Position numbers and translations under genes: made by a program. DNA of 64,000 nt from Orthonyx spaldingii (taxonomy: Eukaryota; Chordata; Aves; Passeriformes; Orthonychidae). The DNA lies in the NCBI GenBank assembly GCA_013397795.1, contig VZTJ01004697.1, positions 786,649-850,648 on the forward strand, given 5' to 3'. Positions 47,146-62,500 of the stretch are shown piece after piece; the first letter of the stretch is position 1, and each line of letters starts with the position of its first letter. The notes under the pieces were generated by a model, which saw only the letters and a program-made list of their open reading frames with translations, was not told where the DNA came from and searched no databases.

Positions 47146-49291
47146 TTGCTGCTCCTTCCTTTCTTGTCCTGTTTTTGCTCTTTACATTCATTAGGAGACT
47201 CCTGCCTTCAGGCATCAGTTTACATTTTCTGGCTTATGGTGTACGTATAAAACAGTGATGTAACTTTATCATGAGAAATATGAGTGGTCCTCACTCCTGT
47301 CAAGTTTTATAACATTCAGCTGGTTAGGCAATTTGCCTATATTCAATGTTTAATATGTAAAGGTTCAAAAGAGTTCAGTTAAAAGATGTGATCGACTAGA
47401 CTGCACAATCTGTAATGCTCCTAGTTTTGCAGAACCCTCTCATTTATGTTTTACTTCATTTACCTTAGGTATCTAGAGAAGAATATCAGAAGGTACTTAG
47501 TGCCTCAGGTCTCTTGGGGTATATTTGCTGACCAGGATTCTGTCTGCACTTCTTGTCTCTATTAATGAGATATTTGGTTATAAATCTGTAGTACTTAAAG
47601 CATATAATCTTTTAATGGGAGAGAACTAAGTCTGCTTACATACTTTGAAATTTGCAAGTGAAAAAATGTTTTTTCTGCATTATCAAAAGAGATAGTAGGA
47701 GAAACTGCCTGTTTGTATTTGCTTGCAGTTTTATTACTTAGTTGTTTAAGTATTATATTGACATTTAACATTAAACTGAAACTGTGGCCAGTAATTCTTC
47801 ACTTCTTTGTGTGTGAGCAAAAAAAGGTTAAAACTGTTTCAAAGTAGATTTTTTTGCATAGATGAGTTTTGGTCTTTGCGGTGGTAGCTGTTATTTCCAT
47901 ATGCCTTCTCTTTGGCCTCTGTGTTTAGAAAAGCAAGGTGCTTAGAAAAGGAACAGTCAATTTTGTTTTCTATTCAAACTGAACACTTGGATAAACTATT
48001 TAGCTCAGATTTTCATTTATCCTTTCATAAAGGGTAGAGAGGACTTCATGCAGGAATGCTGGTATTCTGTTTCAGAGTAGCTTAGTACTAAATTTTCTTA
48101 GGGAGTATTCCTGCAGAAACATTCACATGCTGAATTTTATTGTCTAGAGGAGGTAGGCTACTCTTGAGCAGTATTAAAAATAAGAAGTGATTTCAGGTTG
48201 GATATTTTGGGGGTCAGGGAGAATGCGAGTATTAGATGCTGAATTTCTACCCACTCTGTGAGGGATGCAGTGAATTGAGGTTGTTTTAGTATGCCTAATT
48301 CTTCAAACTGGCACTGAAGCATCACAACATGACTGGTGTTCCTACATCCTGATATATTCCCCCCCAAGATCCCTGGTGAAAGCACTGTGTGTTACCACAT
48401 AAATGTTTTTTGGGGGTTTTTTTGGTTGTTTTTTTACGTTTAGCTCAGCTGGTTGTTGGAGGCAGCCTTTTCTGTGCAGAAATTTTTAGAGCATAATAAA
48501 GCTTTCATTCATAGGGAGGGAACCCGATGTTTACTTTCTTTGGCAGAATTCACTAGTCACTCACCAGTAAATCTAAAGTAGAAGCAGACGCGTACAGATA
48601 TTGAAGTGCCTCTGTACCCACTGTGCCTGGGTTCCTGGGGAAATCGGCCGTGTCATGAGCGAAGGTGGTTGGATTCAATTTGGGCTGAGGTGGTCAGAAG
48701 TGAACATCGCTCCAGTGCAGTGCTGACAAGAGATCTGTGTGATGTTAAACCAGTCTGCAGGGTGACAGGTGTTCTTACCAAACTTGCACATGGGCACCCC
48801 TGCACCGACTGACCACTTGACAAAGCAGCCAAGGCCAAAATACACACAGAAACTGGCCTCATTTTCCTTTAACATGTGTTCCAGAGAAACAATAAGAGGA
48901 CAAAGAAAGAATGAATTAAGTAAACAGTAGAATTCCTGTTCTCATTTTATGCAGAAGGAATCAGGCTTTGCGCTTTTTTTTATAAGTGCTGTGAATCGGC
49001 ACCTGTTTCCAAAAACTTCACCACAGAAGAATGGAAAAATACCCAGTCGGCTTCAAATCAGATAAGTAAATGAATAGAACCAATTCCTCACTGTAGGGAT
49101 ATTTGAAATCTCAGACTTCACAGATCTCAGTATCTAAGTAAGCCCTAGAATTTGGGTTTATTGATATAAATTCAGAGGATAATCTGATCTTTAGTTCACC
49201 ATTTAGGGTGGTTTACCATTTAGAATTTTGAGGTACGAAATATATACGAAATGTAAATGTAAGAAAATGTCCCAAGAAAAAATTCTCTCTC

Positions 49292-49295
<4 letters not shown>
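47146..49295. other. Unique noncoding DNA
   Basis: No gene is supported. A G/T-rich low-complexity tract lies at 48405-48436. A block of higher complexity with several CpG lies at about 48580-48850, where open frames overlap on both strands without recognisable content. Confidence 0.5.
48405..48436. repeat. G/T-rich low-complexity tract
   Basis: T runs alternating with G runs (ttttttgggggtttttttgg), like those at 17.3 and 24.0 kb. Confidence 0.8.

Positions 49296-49378
<83 letters not shown>
49296..49378. repeat. Compound microsatellite (CA)n-(CACG)10-(CA)n
   Basis: An alternating AC run from 49296, then ten G at exact 4-base spacing (49328 to 49364) making a pure GCAC block, then AC again to 49378. 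The inner block was probably formed by one A-to-G change that spread by slippage. The cysteine/valine- and histidine/threonine-rich reading frames crossing it are artefacts. Confidence 0.97.
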
Positions 49379-49879
49379 TTCTTCTTCATTTTGTCTTTTC
49401 TGGTGGCTCAGGAAACCAGCGTCTCCCAAGTCTACTGATTTCTGCTCCACGCCCTGTGTAGGTACTGATACCCTTCTGCTATCCTGGCTCTGAAAACATG
49501 CCCACAGTCATTCAGACCAAAATAATATAATGCTTTCATATTAGTACATCACAGCACATCACCAGCTTCCGCTGAAGTACTGGTTCATAACATCTTTTAA
49601 AGACATTCAAAGACTCAACAAAGAGAAGAATTTTCTCTCTATTAATGAGTTCACTGGTAGCTAAGCTTGTTACGAAGACTTTTAGATGATTTTGTAAATA
49701 GTGAGGCTTTAAAAGGAAAATGTCTACAAAGCTGTTCTAGATTCCATCCAACAAAGAGACTGTATCATTTGTTTCAAAATGTTAATGTTTTTTGTCTCTT
49801 CGACTTCATTTTGGTCAAGCAATCCCATATAAGTCATCTCAGTGCAGCCATTATTTATAGCTAATAATCTCCTTTAACT

Positions 49880-50060
49880 GCCAAACCGAAACTAGATCTC
49901 CTTCACTCTTGAGCTGAAAGCGCTTTTCTTTCTACAATGTGCTGGAAATGTGCCAATTTACCAGTTCCATTAACTTAATGAGGTCTGACAGCCTGCAGCA
50001 AATTTTCTCATAATCTCTCTTGGATTTAAATTTGGTGCTGCACAAACAACTGAGTATGAC
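49880..50060. promoter_or_regulatory. Candidate conserved noncoding element
   Basis: A repeat-free block with 'ccattaacttaatgaggtc', 'tgacagcctgcagcaaatt' and 'cttggatttaaatttggtgc'. It lacks the poly-T and poly-A runs seen all around it. Texture alone suggests constraint; the target gene is unknown. Confidence 0.3.
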
Positions 50061-50169
50061 CAAGTAGTTGCTTTTTTAACTCTATGTATTCTAAACAAAA
50101 TTCTTTACTCAGCTTAAATACAAAGCAGGCTGGAGTCTTTCCTTTTTTTGGTGGGCATTTTTTTATTCA

Positions 50170-50300
50170 TGCAGCAATTATTAAATTGACTGACAAACTT
50201 TTTAATCTTAACAATAATCTGAATGCTCTATTTGCATTGATCTGTTAAACATCAGTATTAAAACTTCAAGTGCAAGTGATTTCAAGTGTAGTGCTGTTGG
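50170..50300. promoter_or_regulatory. Candidate SOX/POU-type regulatory element
   Basis: It contains a SOX-type word aacaat at 50210-50215 and an octamer-like word atttgcat at 50230-50237, 14 bases apart. Homeodomain-type words 'caattattaaattgac' and 'tttttaatctta' lie just upstream. SOX-POU pairs mark many neural and stem-cell enhancers, although classical partners lie closer together. Confidence 0.3.
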
Positions 50301-52681
50301 TGGTGAGAGAAGGATGGTATTTATTTATTTTTATAATACACCTGAATAGTTATATGAGCTGTGAGGTTATGTCATGATTTTCACAGACTAATAAATAATC
50401 ACTCTTATAAGGTCAACAGTAGTTTTAATGCAAGGTTAATCCTTAGCTTCTGTTTCCTAATACTTCCAATGATTACTGTTCACTGAAGGCTGTAATATAT
50501 TACTAAATTCACAAGAAACGGAATTGCTTGGCAAATTAAATGGGACTAAAGTAAGGTCTTGCTTTCTCCTCCTTGAATTCTACCTCCCTACCAGTGGCAG
50601 CCATATGCTGAAGGCAAAGCTGAAAATATGGTTAATTACTCATTGCAAGAATAGTGGGGTTTTATTGGTATTTTCCAAGTACATTAGGTTTCTCTAAATC
50701 TGGTAAACAACTTTAACAGCATGGCATTGTAATAGAAAATTGACATGTTACACTTTGGAAGTGAGCTTGCAACAAAGGTTTGATCTGAATTTAAAATGGT
50801 CACAAATGGCTATTTCACGTCTCTGTATTAGTGCTTTGCACTGTGACATTTTCACTCTCTCACCAGCATTTCCCAAGAAGCTGTAAATTTTGTCTTGAAG
50901 TGCTTTGGACATTACAAGACCTCAGTACTTGGGGTAGGAAGTATATTGGAGAAATACTAAATTTGAAAAGCACCTCAAGTAAAAATATACCATCTTGGAC
51001 TGCCTTTTTGTCTGGAAGGTCTCCTTGCATGGGCTTTGTGTGTTTTGTACTTTATCAGAGTATTTGTAAGTATTAACTTCACTCTATAAATATTATCCAT
51101 CTGAAAGTTTGTACCTCAGCCCAGTCCACAGTCTTTTGGTTAACATCAAATTCTGCAAAATTAATGTGTTAGTCCTCTGTTTAATATCTTTTTTCCTAAA
51201 ACAGTCTTTTGGTGATCTGTTTCTGTTTTACGAGAAAGAAACAAATCTCTCGCCTCATCCCTGCGGAATCTTTCAGGGGCGTTTTACCTCATGTGAGGTA
51301 TTGCCCAGTGCACTCAGTGAAAGTGCTCATACACTCATAGCAACACGGAATTGTCACTGCAAGATCTTTTTAGTTAAATATTTTCTGTTTCTGATTCCTG
51401 GAGAGACTCATTCTCATATAAACATCAAGTTTTCATTCGTGGGAACTCCATGGAAAATTTGAATGACTGTTCATATTTAGGTAACAAAGGAGTCCAAATA
51501 AGTTGAAGTTAAAAATTCAACGTACATGTACAATATTATATGAAATGAATACTAACATCTTACTCTTCATACTGGGAGCCATATTTTAATGCTGAGAGCA
51601 GGGGAGTCACGTGTATGCACCGTTTTTTACATGGCTGATTCCAACGTGGTGACAGTATAACCATCTAGAGAAGGTTTGATGTTCCTCAGCCTTCCCAGCA
51701 ATTTCCTCCCCCCCCGGCAAGATCGTTCTTGAAGCCCTGAATTTACTTGGTTCACCTTAATATCAGAGTTTTAAACGCTATTGTATATTTTGTTGCTGTT
51801 TTGCTGTCTTGTGTTTACTCAAGCAAGTGCATTGCAAGGATATTTCAGGGATGTGGAGGGAGGTGGAGGGGCTTTGTATCCTTTTGAAGCATTGAACAGT
51901 CGTGTAGCAAGGCTGGATGTTTCTTACTGTATTTCTGAAATTGTTCTGTCACAGTACTCATATTAGCTCAATACGAGTTGTTTGAAGTGATTGGCGATAA
52001 AGTGAAATATTAAAAGAATTAAAACTTTTTTCAGGGCACATACCCTTGAGACAGGCAGGTACAGTTAAGTCTCCCTGAACATCACCGTAGCAAGAACATG
52101 TGACCAGTGTTTAATGCCACCCATATATCAGCCAATTGTGCTTTGGACTAATGATTGTACCATTAATTTTTTTTTAACATCAGTGAGCCTGGTGACCCAT
52201 GACCCTGTTTTTATAAAAACACTTTTAGAAAATGCATTAGTTTTTTGCACAGACTAGCAGTTTTAAATGGACATCTGTATAATTGGAAAGCTTAGTTAAG
52301 AAGACTACATCAAACATAAAAAGTGAGAGAAATTAAACGTGAAAAGAGTTATTAATACTTGGCAGCTGTAGCGAAATCTATGTAAACTCTCTTCTGTTTT
52401 AATATAGATTTTGTATTCTTCTTGTGTCACTGTGCTATAAATGGTCACATAAATGTTGCCATTTGTTTCTTCTGCCTCTATAAGCAGAGATACCTAAATA
52501 TTTTGAGGTATGCATATATGATCATAAATTGGGAAATAATCTGGCTTGTGTTTGTACAGTGTTTGCCTTGCACTTTAATTCATGGTGCACTAGGAAATGT
52601 TGGACTTGAAAAATGTTAGTTCGCCAGTAAATACCTCCCTCATTTTTTTCCTCATGTTCTCGTTCTTGATTGGTACTTCCT

Positions 52682-52708
52682 AAAAAAAAAAAAGAAGAAG
52701 AAGAAAAG
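52682..52708. repeat. A-rich / (GAA)n simple repeat
   Basis: About twelve A followed by gaagaagaagaaaagg. Confidence 0.85.
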
Positions 52709-53079
52709 GAATATATTCAAATAATTTCATGGGACTCTGAACTTTTGGCTTTGCAACAGACTTTCTGTGTACCCTTGGAAAAATGGTTTGCTACACCATG
52801 TTTTGATGGGGGTCTGAAAAAATGTGATGCTGTGAAACAAGAAAGTGTTTGATTATGTTTTCTCAAATGAGAGATCTCCATAATAAATCTACCAAACAAG
52901 TCAGGCATGGCAACTTGTAACAAAGCCTTAATTTATAAGTACTTTTTAATGGGATGAAGTTGTCCTCACCAGCGGATCAGAGTATTTGTAAGAAACTGCA
53001 CTTTGACTTTTTAGAGTCAACCTCAGCCAATGTTCAGGCAGCTGTCCAGGTGTCTAAAGATCATAGAAGAAATTCCAAC

Positions 53080-53145
53080 CCAGTGACATCAATAGCAAAA
53101 GTTTTATTGACTTCAGCAGGGGAGGATTTTACCCTGTCACAGACC
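53080..53145 (+). repeat. Old amniote repeat fragment ('ttgacttcaatggg...gcaggatttcaccc' type)
   Basis: 'ccagtgacatcaatagcaaa', 'agttttattgacttcagc' and 'aggggaggattttaccc' follow a phrase common in sauropsid genomes (attgaagtcaatggcaaaac tcccattgacttcaatgg ... caggatttcaccc). The open frame spanning it (52954-53304) is therefore unlikely to be a gene. Confidence 0.5.
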
Positions 53146-56100
53146 TGTGCTAACCCTTGTGAAAGGACAGTTCTCCACAAATGGATGAAGATGAGAAACA
53201 ATTTTAGGGCACATCCTCTTGTGTTATGTCATCTCTGCCTTTTACGTTCTCTTCAGGATTGGTGTGAATGCATATTTGAACATTTACTTTTAGTAAATGT
53301 GTGAGAGAAACACACGTGTGTGGAAAAAGCAAAACATAAATGACATTTTCTTGATATTCTCTTCGTTCTTTTTCACTGACAGGTAATTGTATGTGTGATA
53401 CTTCCAGAACATTGATTTGAGCACTGTCAATGCCAGCATCTATGTTGCAGTTTTTCCTGTGTAAAGATAGATACCGCTATGTTGGATATCTTCCCTCAGC
53501 TTCCAAGAACTATTCAATCTTCTCTAAGCACATCTTTTAAATAAAAAAATCATGACCATTGTAAATTGTTTAAAGTGTTGAGAGAACAGAAAGCATGTTC
53601 CTGTTGAATTCAGGAAAAAAAAAAGTACTTTCAGGTCAAAAGTTCTCATGTTCAGTTCTCATTGCCAATTATCTACTTAGGTGAGGGTACATTACAGAAA
53701 CTAAACAATCATATGTTATTATATAATCCACATGTTTTTATTTAAGGCTGTCTTAGTAACCAAGTAACACACTTGAGTAACACATAATAGGGCAGATTTT
53801 TTTCTTCCAGTGGATTCATACCAGTTATTTTAGCTATCTCATGAAAATTCTCTTAATTGCCATTGACTTGAAGAGGGTACTTGGACTTCTGGCCTTTGGG
53901 CCATCAAGTTAGATGCAGATCTACTTGTTTTAAAGTGGAAAAGCATCTTGAAGCTTACATATTAAATATAAAATCCTTGCAAAAAACCAACAAACTTGGA
54001 AGGTCCTGACCTCATTTAGGGGATACAGTAGTTCCTCCATTTTGTATTCCATTTCTCTTTTCCTTCCGACCAACTGCTCTTAATATTCTTCTTCTCTTAT
54101 AAAGAAGAGAGCTAACTCCGTGGTTCAGTAGAGGCACTCCAATAATAAGCAAGCAAATATATATTTATTCATATACATAGGCAGAAATTAAAGCTATGTT
54201 TTCTGTTGAAGCAATAAGGATTGTGCTATTGCTACTGACAAAACACTTTGTGTTGTGCTATATAATGTGAAGTAAGATTCCATTTTTTATATAGAAGCTC
54301 ATATCTACGAAATTCAAAAGAATAAAAAGCTGTCTTTTGGAAACCAGATAGGGGGTTTTAGCCTTATTAGATATTCTTACTTTGTAAGAAGTCAGTATGA
54401 TAAAGGACTGCCCAGATATAGTTTGGACATAGCATAATTTGTGATGCAGCCATAACTATATACAAAATACTTATTACTGCAGTTGAAGATAAACTTTATA
54501 GTGGTTTGCATTAATAATTTTGAGTGTTAGACTAAAAACAAGCTTTGGGACAACTCTTTGTACTATAAAATACTGTCTGTAGTCCATTAGCACTTTAATT
54601 ATATTGAAATGTGAAGCTTAAGCTGCAAGAACTGTTCTGAAATTCTGCAGTTGCTGTTAACTAATATACATTGCAATTGCATTCACTTCAGCTCAGATTC
54701 AGGAAAACATTCTGATGTGAAAAATCATTTAGGATTTTATTTGGCTTTCATTTTAGACCTGACTGCAAGCAAATAATTGTCCCAATAGTTGGTATCAATG
54801 TGTCCCTGAAAATCAGCAGCTACACGTGTCAGTACAAGCTGTTGTCTAGGATAAAACATTTCAGGACCTTCCATACCTGTGGGGAAAAAAAAGGAACTGT
54901 GTGAAAAAAAAAATCACAAATTCAATTTAGTCACCTAATTATACAACTATAAATACTTTTTATTTGTTGTTGCTCTATTTTGTGTAACACATGTAAATAC
55001 TGTTCAAAAGAGGATCATATTTAAACTTATAAAATAGAAAGTATTCTTAGGTGTTTTTAGACTTGCATTTAACCATAGGCAGAGGCCATCTGGTTACAGC
55101 ACAAGTAAGACCAATTCAATAATCTGTTCTAGAGACCAATGTCCTCTTAGTCTTCTAAATAAAATAGCAGTGAATAAATATTCAGAGAACTGAGCAAAAA
55201 TTGCCTCATGTGGAGCCTCTCAGACTCATCCAAATCTCCTGGGTTTTCAAACTGCATCATGAAAGTCTTGAGGGAAAAGATTTTGAGCTGATTTTGTGTT
55301 TCTCGGTTTTTCTCCTGCCTCCAATTCAGACTAGAAATTCTGCAAAAGCATTCCTTATTATGGCATTTTATCATTGGTGCTTTATGTCTTGACTTGCAAA
55401 TAGAAATAATTAGTGTGAAGAAAAGATATTTAAGCCTTTTAAAATGTAAAATTCCAAGAGTTTTCCAAAGACCAAGCCATTTGTTTCTGGTTTGGTCTGA
55501 GATTAAGTGAAATGATTTCTGGTTCAGTTAAAGACCAGACTTTTATCAGTATAAGGCAAGTCTGAGATAGATGAGTAATTGGTAGGGTTTGACTAAGTGT
55601 TTTTAGTTGTCTGCTTGCATCTTTAGGAATTTATTTAGTGTGTTTAAAAAAACCCAGTGCTACTAAGAAGTGCTGGAGGCTGAAATTCTCAGTTACGTGC
55701 AAAAAGCACATTTGCCTTGCACATTAAGCACTGCTGCTCTTAAGAGATGTAGCTTTTCATAGGCCATAACTTTTCATAGGTCATAACTTTTCATAGCTCT
55801 CTCACTGGCATTGCTACAGGGATAAATTGCCCATGGGATGAGCTGCAGTCACAGCTCCAGAGCTGCTTCCCAATAAAAGCAGCCTGGAGAAAAGTCATCA
55901 CTGGCTTGAAAAAAGTCATCACTGAATCCCTGACCCCTGAAATGCAGAGCAGAGTCTCCATGTCATGCACAGTCATCAAGCATTTTCTGCCCACAAGGAG
56001 CTGGCTGTGCCTGGCTCAGCATTTTTGCCTGAACCAGCAAACAAACACAGATTTTTAAGAGCTTCCCCTTATGGCACTCCAGGATGGAGTCTCTGTGGCT

Positions 56101-56213
56101 CTAGTAATTCAAACTTGTTTGCAATTTGTCTGGGTTTGGTTGAATTTTAATCAGTTTATCAGCTTGGTTTTCCTTGCATTCTGACCAGACTGTGATTTCA
56201 TTTAAAACATTAT
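53146..56213. other. Unique noncoding DNA
   Basis: AT-rich, no gene supported. It contains the 17-bp tandem repeat at 55754-55796 and a nearby pair of 'aaaagtcatcactg' copies (about 55891 and 55911). Open frames have no recognisable features. Confidence 0.5.
55754..55796. repeat. 17-bp tandem repeat, 2.5 copies
   Basis: ttttcataggccataac (55754-55770), ttttcataggtcataac (55771-55787) and the partial copy ttttcatag (55788-55796). One base differs between the two full copies. Confidence 0.95.
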
Positions 56214-59469
<3,256 letters not shown>

Positions 59470-59555
59470 AGGTTCAGGCCTGTGTTCTCCCCTTGACTTC
59501 AAGAAGTCTGCCCATGAACATAGTCCTGCACCCACTGTGCCAGGATGGGGGCTTC
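59470..59555 (+). repeat. Old amniote repeat fragment, family unassigned
   Basis: 'ccccttgacttcaagaagtc', 'tgcccatgaacatagtcctg' and 'cacccactgtgccaggatgg' fit the sauropsid repeat phrase 'cccattgacttcaa ... tgcaggatcgggg'. The fragment is short and diverged. Confidence 0.42.
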
Positions 59556-62500
59556 AGAGCAACTTGGTACATTTAGGCAGGAACTTTTGCACTGGGTGTG
59601 CTTTAAAGAAGGGTTTATCCATCCGCTTGGAATACATAATTCAGTAAATGTGATGCAGTCCCTATTTTTGGTGGCTTTCAAGATGCAAAGTACCTCTTCC
59701 TTCTTACTCACAGAATTTTACATATGTACATAGTCTCATGACATTTTTCAGAACTGTGTATCCATCCCAACCTAGTTAGATGGGCTGATATATATATTTG
59801 GAAATCCCAGTGGTGTTTGTATATCAATACCATTATGGGTTCACAAGAGACAAAGATGAGGTCTGGATCTGAGCATCTGCAGGCATAAAGTGAAGCAAGG
59901 GAGGGTCTGCTTGAAATTGTACTGTAGCTTGCAAAAGCTTTAGTGATAAAAAGATGAAGGTGGAACTGTTGATAGTCTAATCTTAAATTTTTCATAAAGT
60001 ATGCATTTGTGAAAAATCAGTCTTTGGTTTGAAATGTTTTTTTTTTTTAAATGAGACTCCTATGGTTATGGAGATTTGCAAACATATGATTTGACATACC
60101 CAAAGTTGGTCATAAGAGAGAATTGGGCTAGTAGCATAATTTGTCTTACACTCTGTTTTCCCCAAATCTTTCTTTGCAACTACAATTACATAAAAGAGCT
60201 TTAGTAAGATTTTTCAAAAGAGCTCAGATTTTTTCAAGTTGCCCTTCTGATTATTGTAGCACAAAACTCTAGCCATCACTGCAGCTTTTGAATGCTCCAC
60301 AACATGCCCAGTGGCTAAGACTGAATTATTTTTCATGATGCATTTTTCTAATATTCTCTGGTAGCTATTTCTTCATTTGAAAAAGATTCAGGTGCCCATC
60401 ATCGCCATCTTAGAGACCCTTTTTCTATCAATTGCAACTTTTTCAGTGAAGTCCAGAGACACCTTAGCTTTTCATCAGGAGACATGGGCAAAAGTACCAC
60501 TTCACTGAACTGCAGCCAATAAAGGGACAGAGCTTGAATTACCACGGGCAAATACTGTGTGTGCAGATGAGTGATTGTGCAGTAAGCTTAAAATTATTTT
60601 TCTTTTTCTCCTGTCAACTGCCCTGGGATGGTTGGTTTAGAGTTTTCTCTAAAATATTACACTGGGTAGAGATTTAACATGACATGCCATCATACTTTAT
60701 TTCAATCCGGGCCCATTTCTGGTTTTAATCACACCATTGTGAGTGAATTTCTGGAAGTACTGGAACTCTGACTCTGACAAGGTATAGACTAATGCATCTT
60801 GGCAAGGCTGATATTCCAGTCCATTCTTTTACACTGTGTTTTTTTAATTTAAATTTGAAAAAAAACAAATCAAGGAGAAGGCTGTGTCTTAGGATTCAAG
60901 TTGGAACAGGCTTTGCTGGCTTTGGGGATTTTTGTCCAGTGAGCCGTAAGAGAGGCTAAACTGATATAGAAATGATTGGGGATCTTAAGAAACAATAAAT
61001 AAACAATATGTCATCTTAATGCTCTTACATATTTTTGAAGAGAAATTATTGCTAATGTGTTAGTATTAGTTCTCCTATTGCCTGATTAAGGAGTTTATAA
61101 CATTATGGTGAGATGACAGGCTGCTAGTTACTTCTTTCCCAGTGAAATACAGCCTGATATTCAAAACCAGAGGCCTGTGTTTGCCAGGTCTTGCTCTATA
61201 GGAGAGATCCTAATCTCAGTAAGATAAACTGCTTAAATAAAAGTTGATGAAAGAACAGTCCAAAGACTGGATTATGCTCTAACAGTTTTACAGTGCTTTG
61301 CTTTAGCACAATTCTGTGCTTGTGTCCTCAGGGAAGTCTAAACTATTCAGTGTTTACAGAATTGTATTAATCTTGATTTTTGCCAAGTTAATTTCTGTTC
61401 AGTGTTTGTATATTCATTTTTATTTTGTACTGGGAAGGAATTATGGGGAAAGGGTTAAGAGCATGCTTGCTCTTCATCTGTTTTAAATCCATAAATGTGA
61501 GCCCCTGTGCTGTTTCTAGGTTTCAGATTACACTCTGTGATTTATAGGGAAAGACTGTTCTCCACAAGTTGAAATCCCATGTGTTTCTCCACCATTGTAA
61601 AATAACAAATCCTGGAGAATGCTTCCAGTTGCAAAAATTGCAGTTTTGAACTACAGTTGTAACTGCCTTTTTTCCCTGAAGTGACGGCTTTGACAAGGGA
61701 AGTGAAGTCCCCTTGTCCTAATGCCATCTTTTGCTGTTTGCCGTGCTTTTCATTGCAGCTTGCACAAACCACAGCAACACCCTTGTGTTTGCAGTCTTCT
61801 ATCAGTTTATTTTTGGAGGCTACACCCACTAAAAAGTGCAGCTGTGAGAAGACGCTTATTTCACTGTGAATAAGTAACATCCAGAGCCCCTACAGAGATG
61901 ACAGGCCAGGAGCCAAGGTGACCTAACAGTCCATCAGCTCCCAGTCCCTTCTGTTGTCCCCTGGTGAAAACAAGAGCAGAGTTTGACTTCATGTTTTTCA
62001 GTGGATTTCTGTGGCCATGGTGGGGGGTTTGGATATAGTTTGATTTCAGAATATAGAAAGAGCTTAGAAAGAGCTTCACTGCAGCAACTTCCACCTTTTC
62101 CTTTTCATTACTGAGCAACAGGAGAATTTGCCAATCACCTCTGTCATAAAAATCCACACGGGCAATGTTAGGATTTCTGAAACAGTATCATCACTGATTT
62201 TGGTAATTATTTAAATATTGCTATTCACATCAATGGCCTTTTCCTTTCAGATATTTTTCCTGCTGTAATTCCTGTCTCTGCAGGAGAGCTGCTTCATTTT
62301 GTCAGTCACAACTGTGCAATGACTTTCATGTGTATTGAACAGCTGAGATACTCGACTTTGCCTTGGTAGAGTAGTTGAACTTGTGAAGATGTATTAGTGG
62401 CTCTAACCTCTCACCTGTGATTGGTTTTGCAAATAAGAGACAGTGTTTTTACACCTACTCACCATTAATAAAATACACATATCACTGAGATGTGGGAAAA

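Larger units (their letters stand above)
49379..53079. other. Unique noncoding DNA with an enhancer-like region
   Basis: No gene is supported. Candidate conserved blocks lie at 49880-50060 and 50170-50300. A poly-A/GAA run is at 52682-52708. Open frames at 50831-51076 and 51109-51462 (117 codons) show no domain; the second also spans several T-rich runs. Confidence 0.5.

Noticed and set aside
49220..49461. Cys/Val/Arg- and His/Thr-rich reading frames across 49.3 kb
   Set aside because: Translation artefact of the CA/CACG microsatellite.
52954..53304. 116-codon plus-strand open frame
   Set aside because: Its middle matches an old sauropsid repeat phrase, and the rest has no features.
60700..60785. 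Phrase like the sauropsid 'ggtttacaccagtgtaactg' repeat
   Set aside because: Only scattered matches (tctggttttaatcacacc), not a consistent order.
61542..61880. 112-codon minus-strand open frame with several Cys and Lys
   Set aside because: I looked for a retrocopy of a ribosomal or L7Ae-type protein. There is no convincing motif, poly(A) tail or continued similarity beyond the frame.
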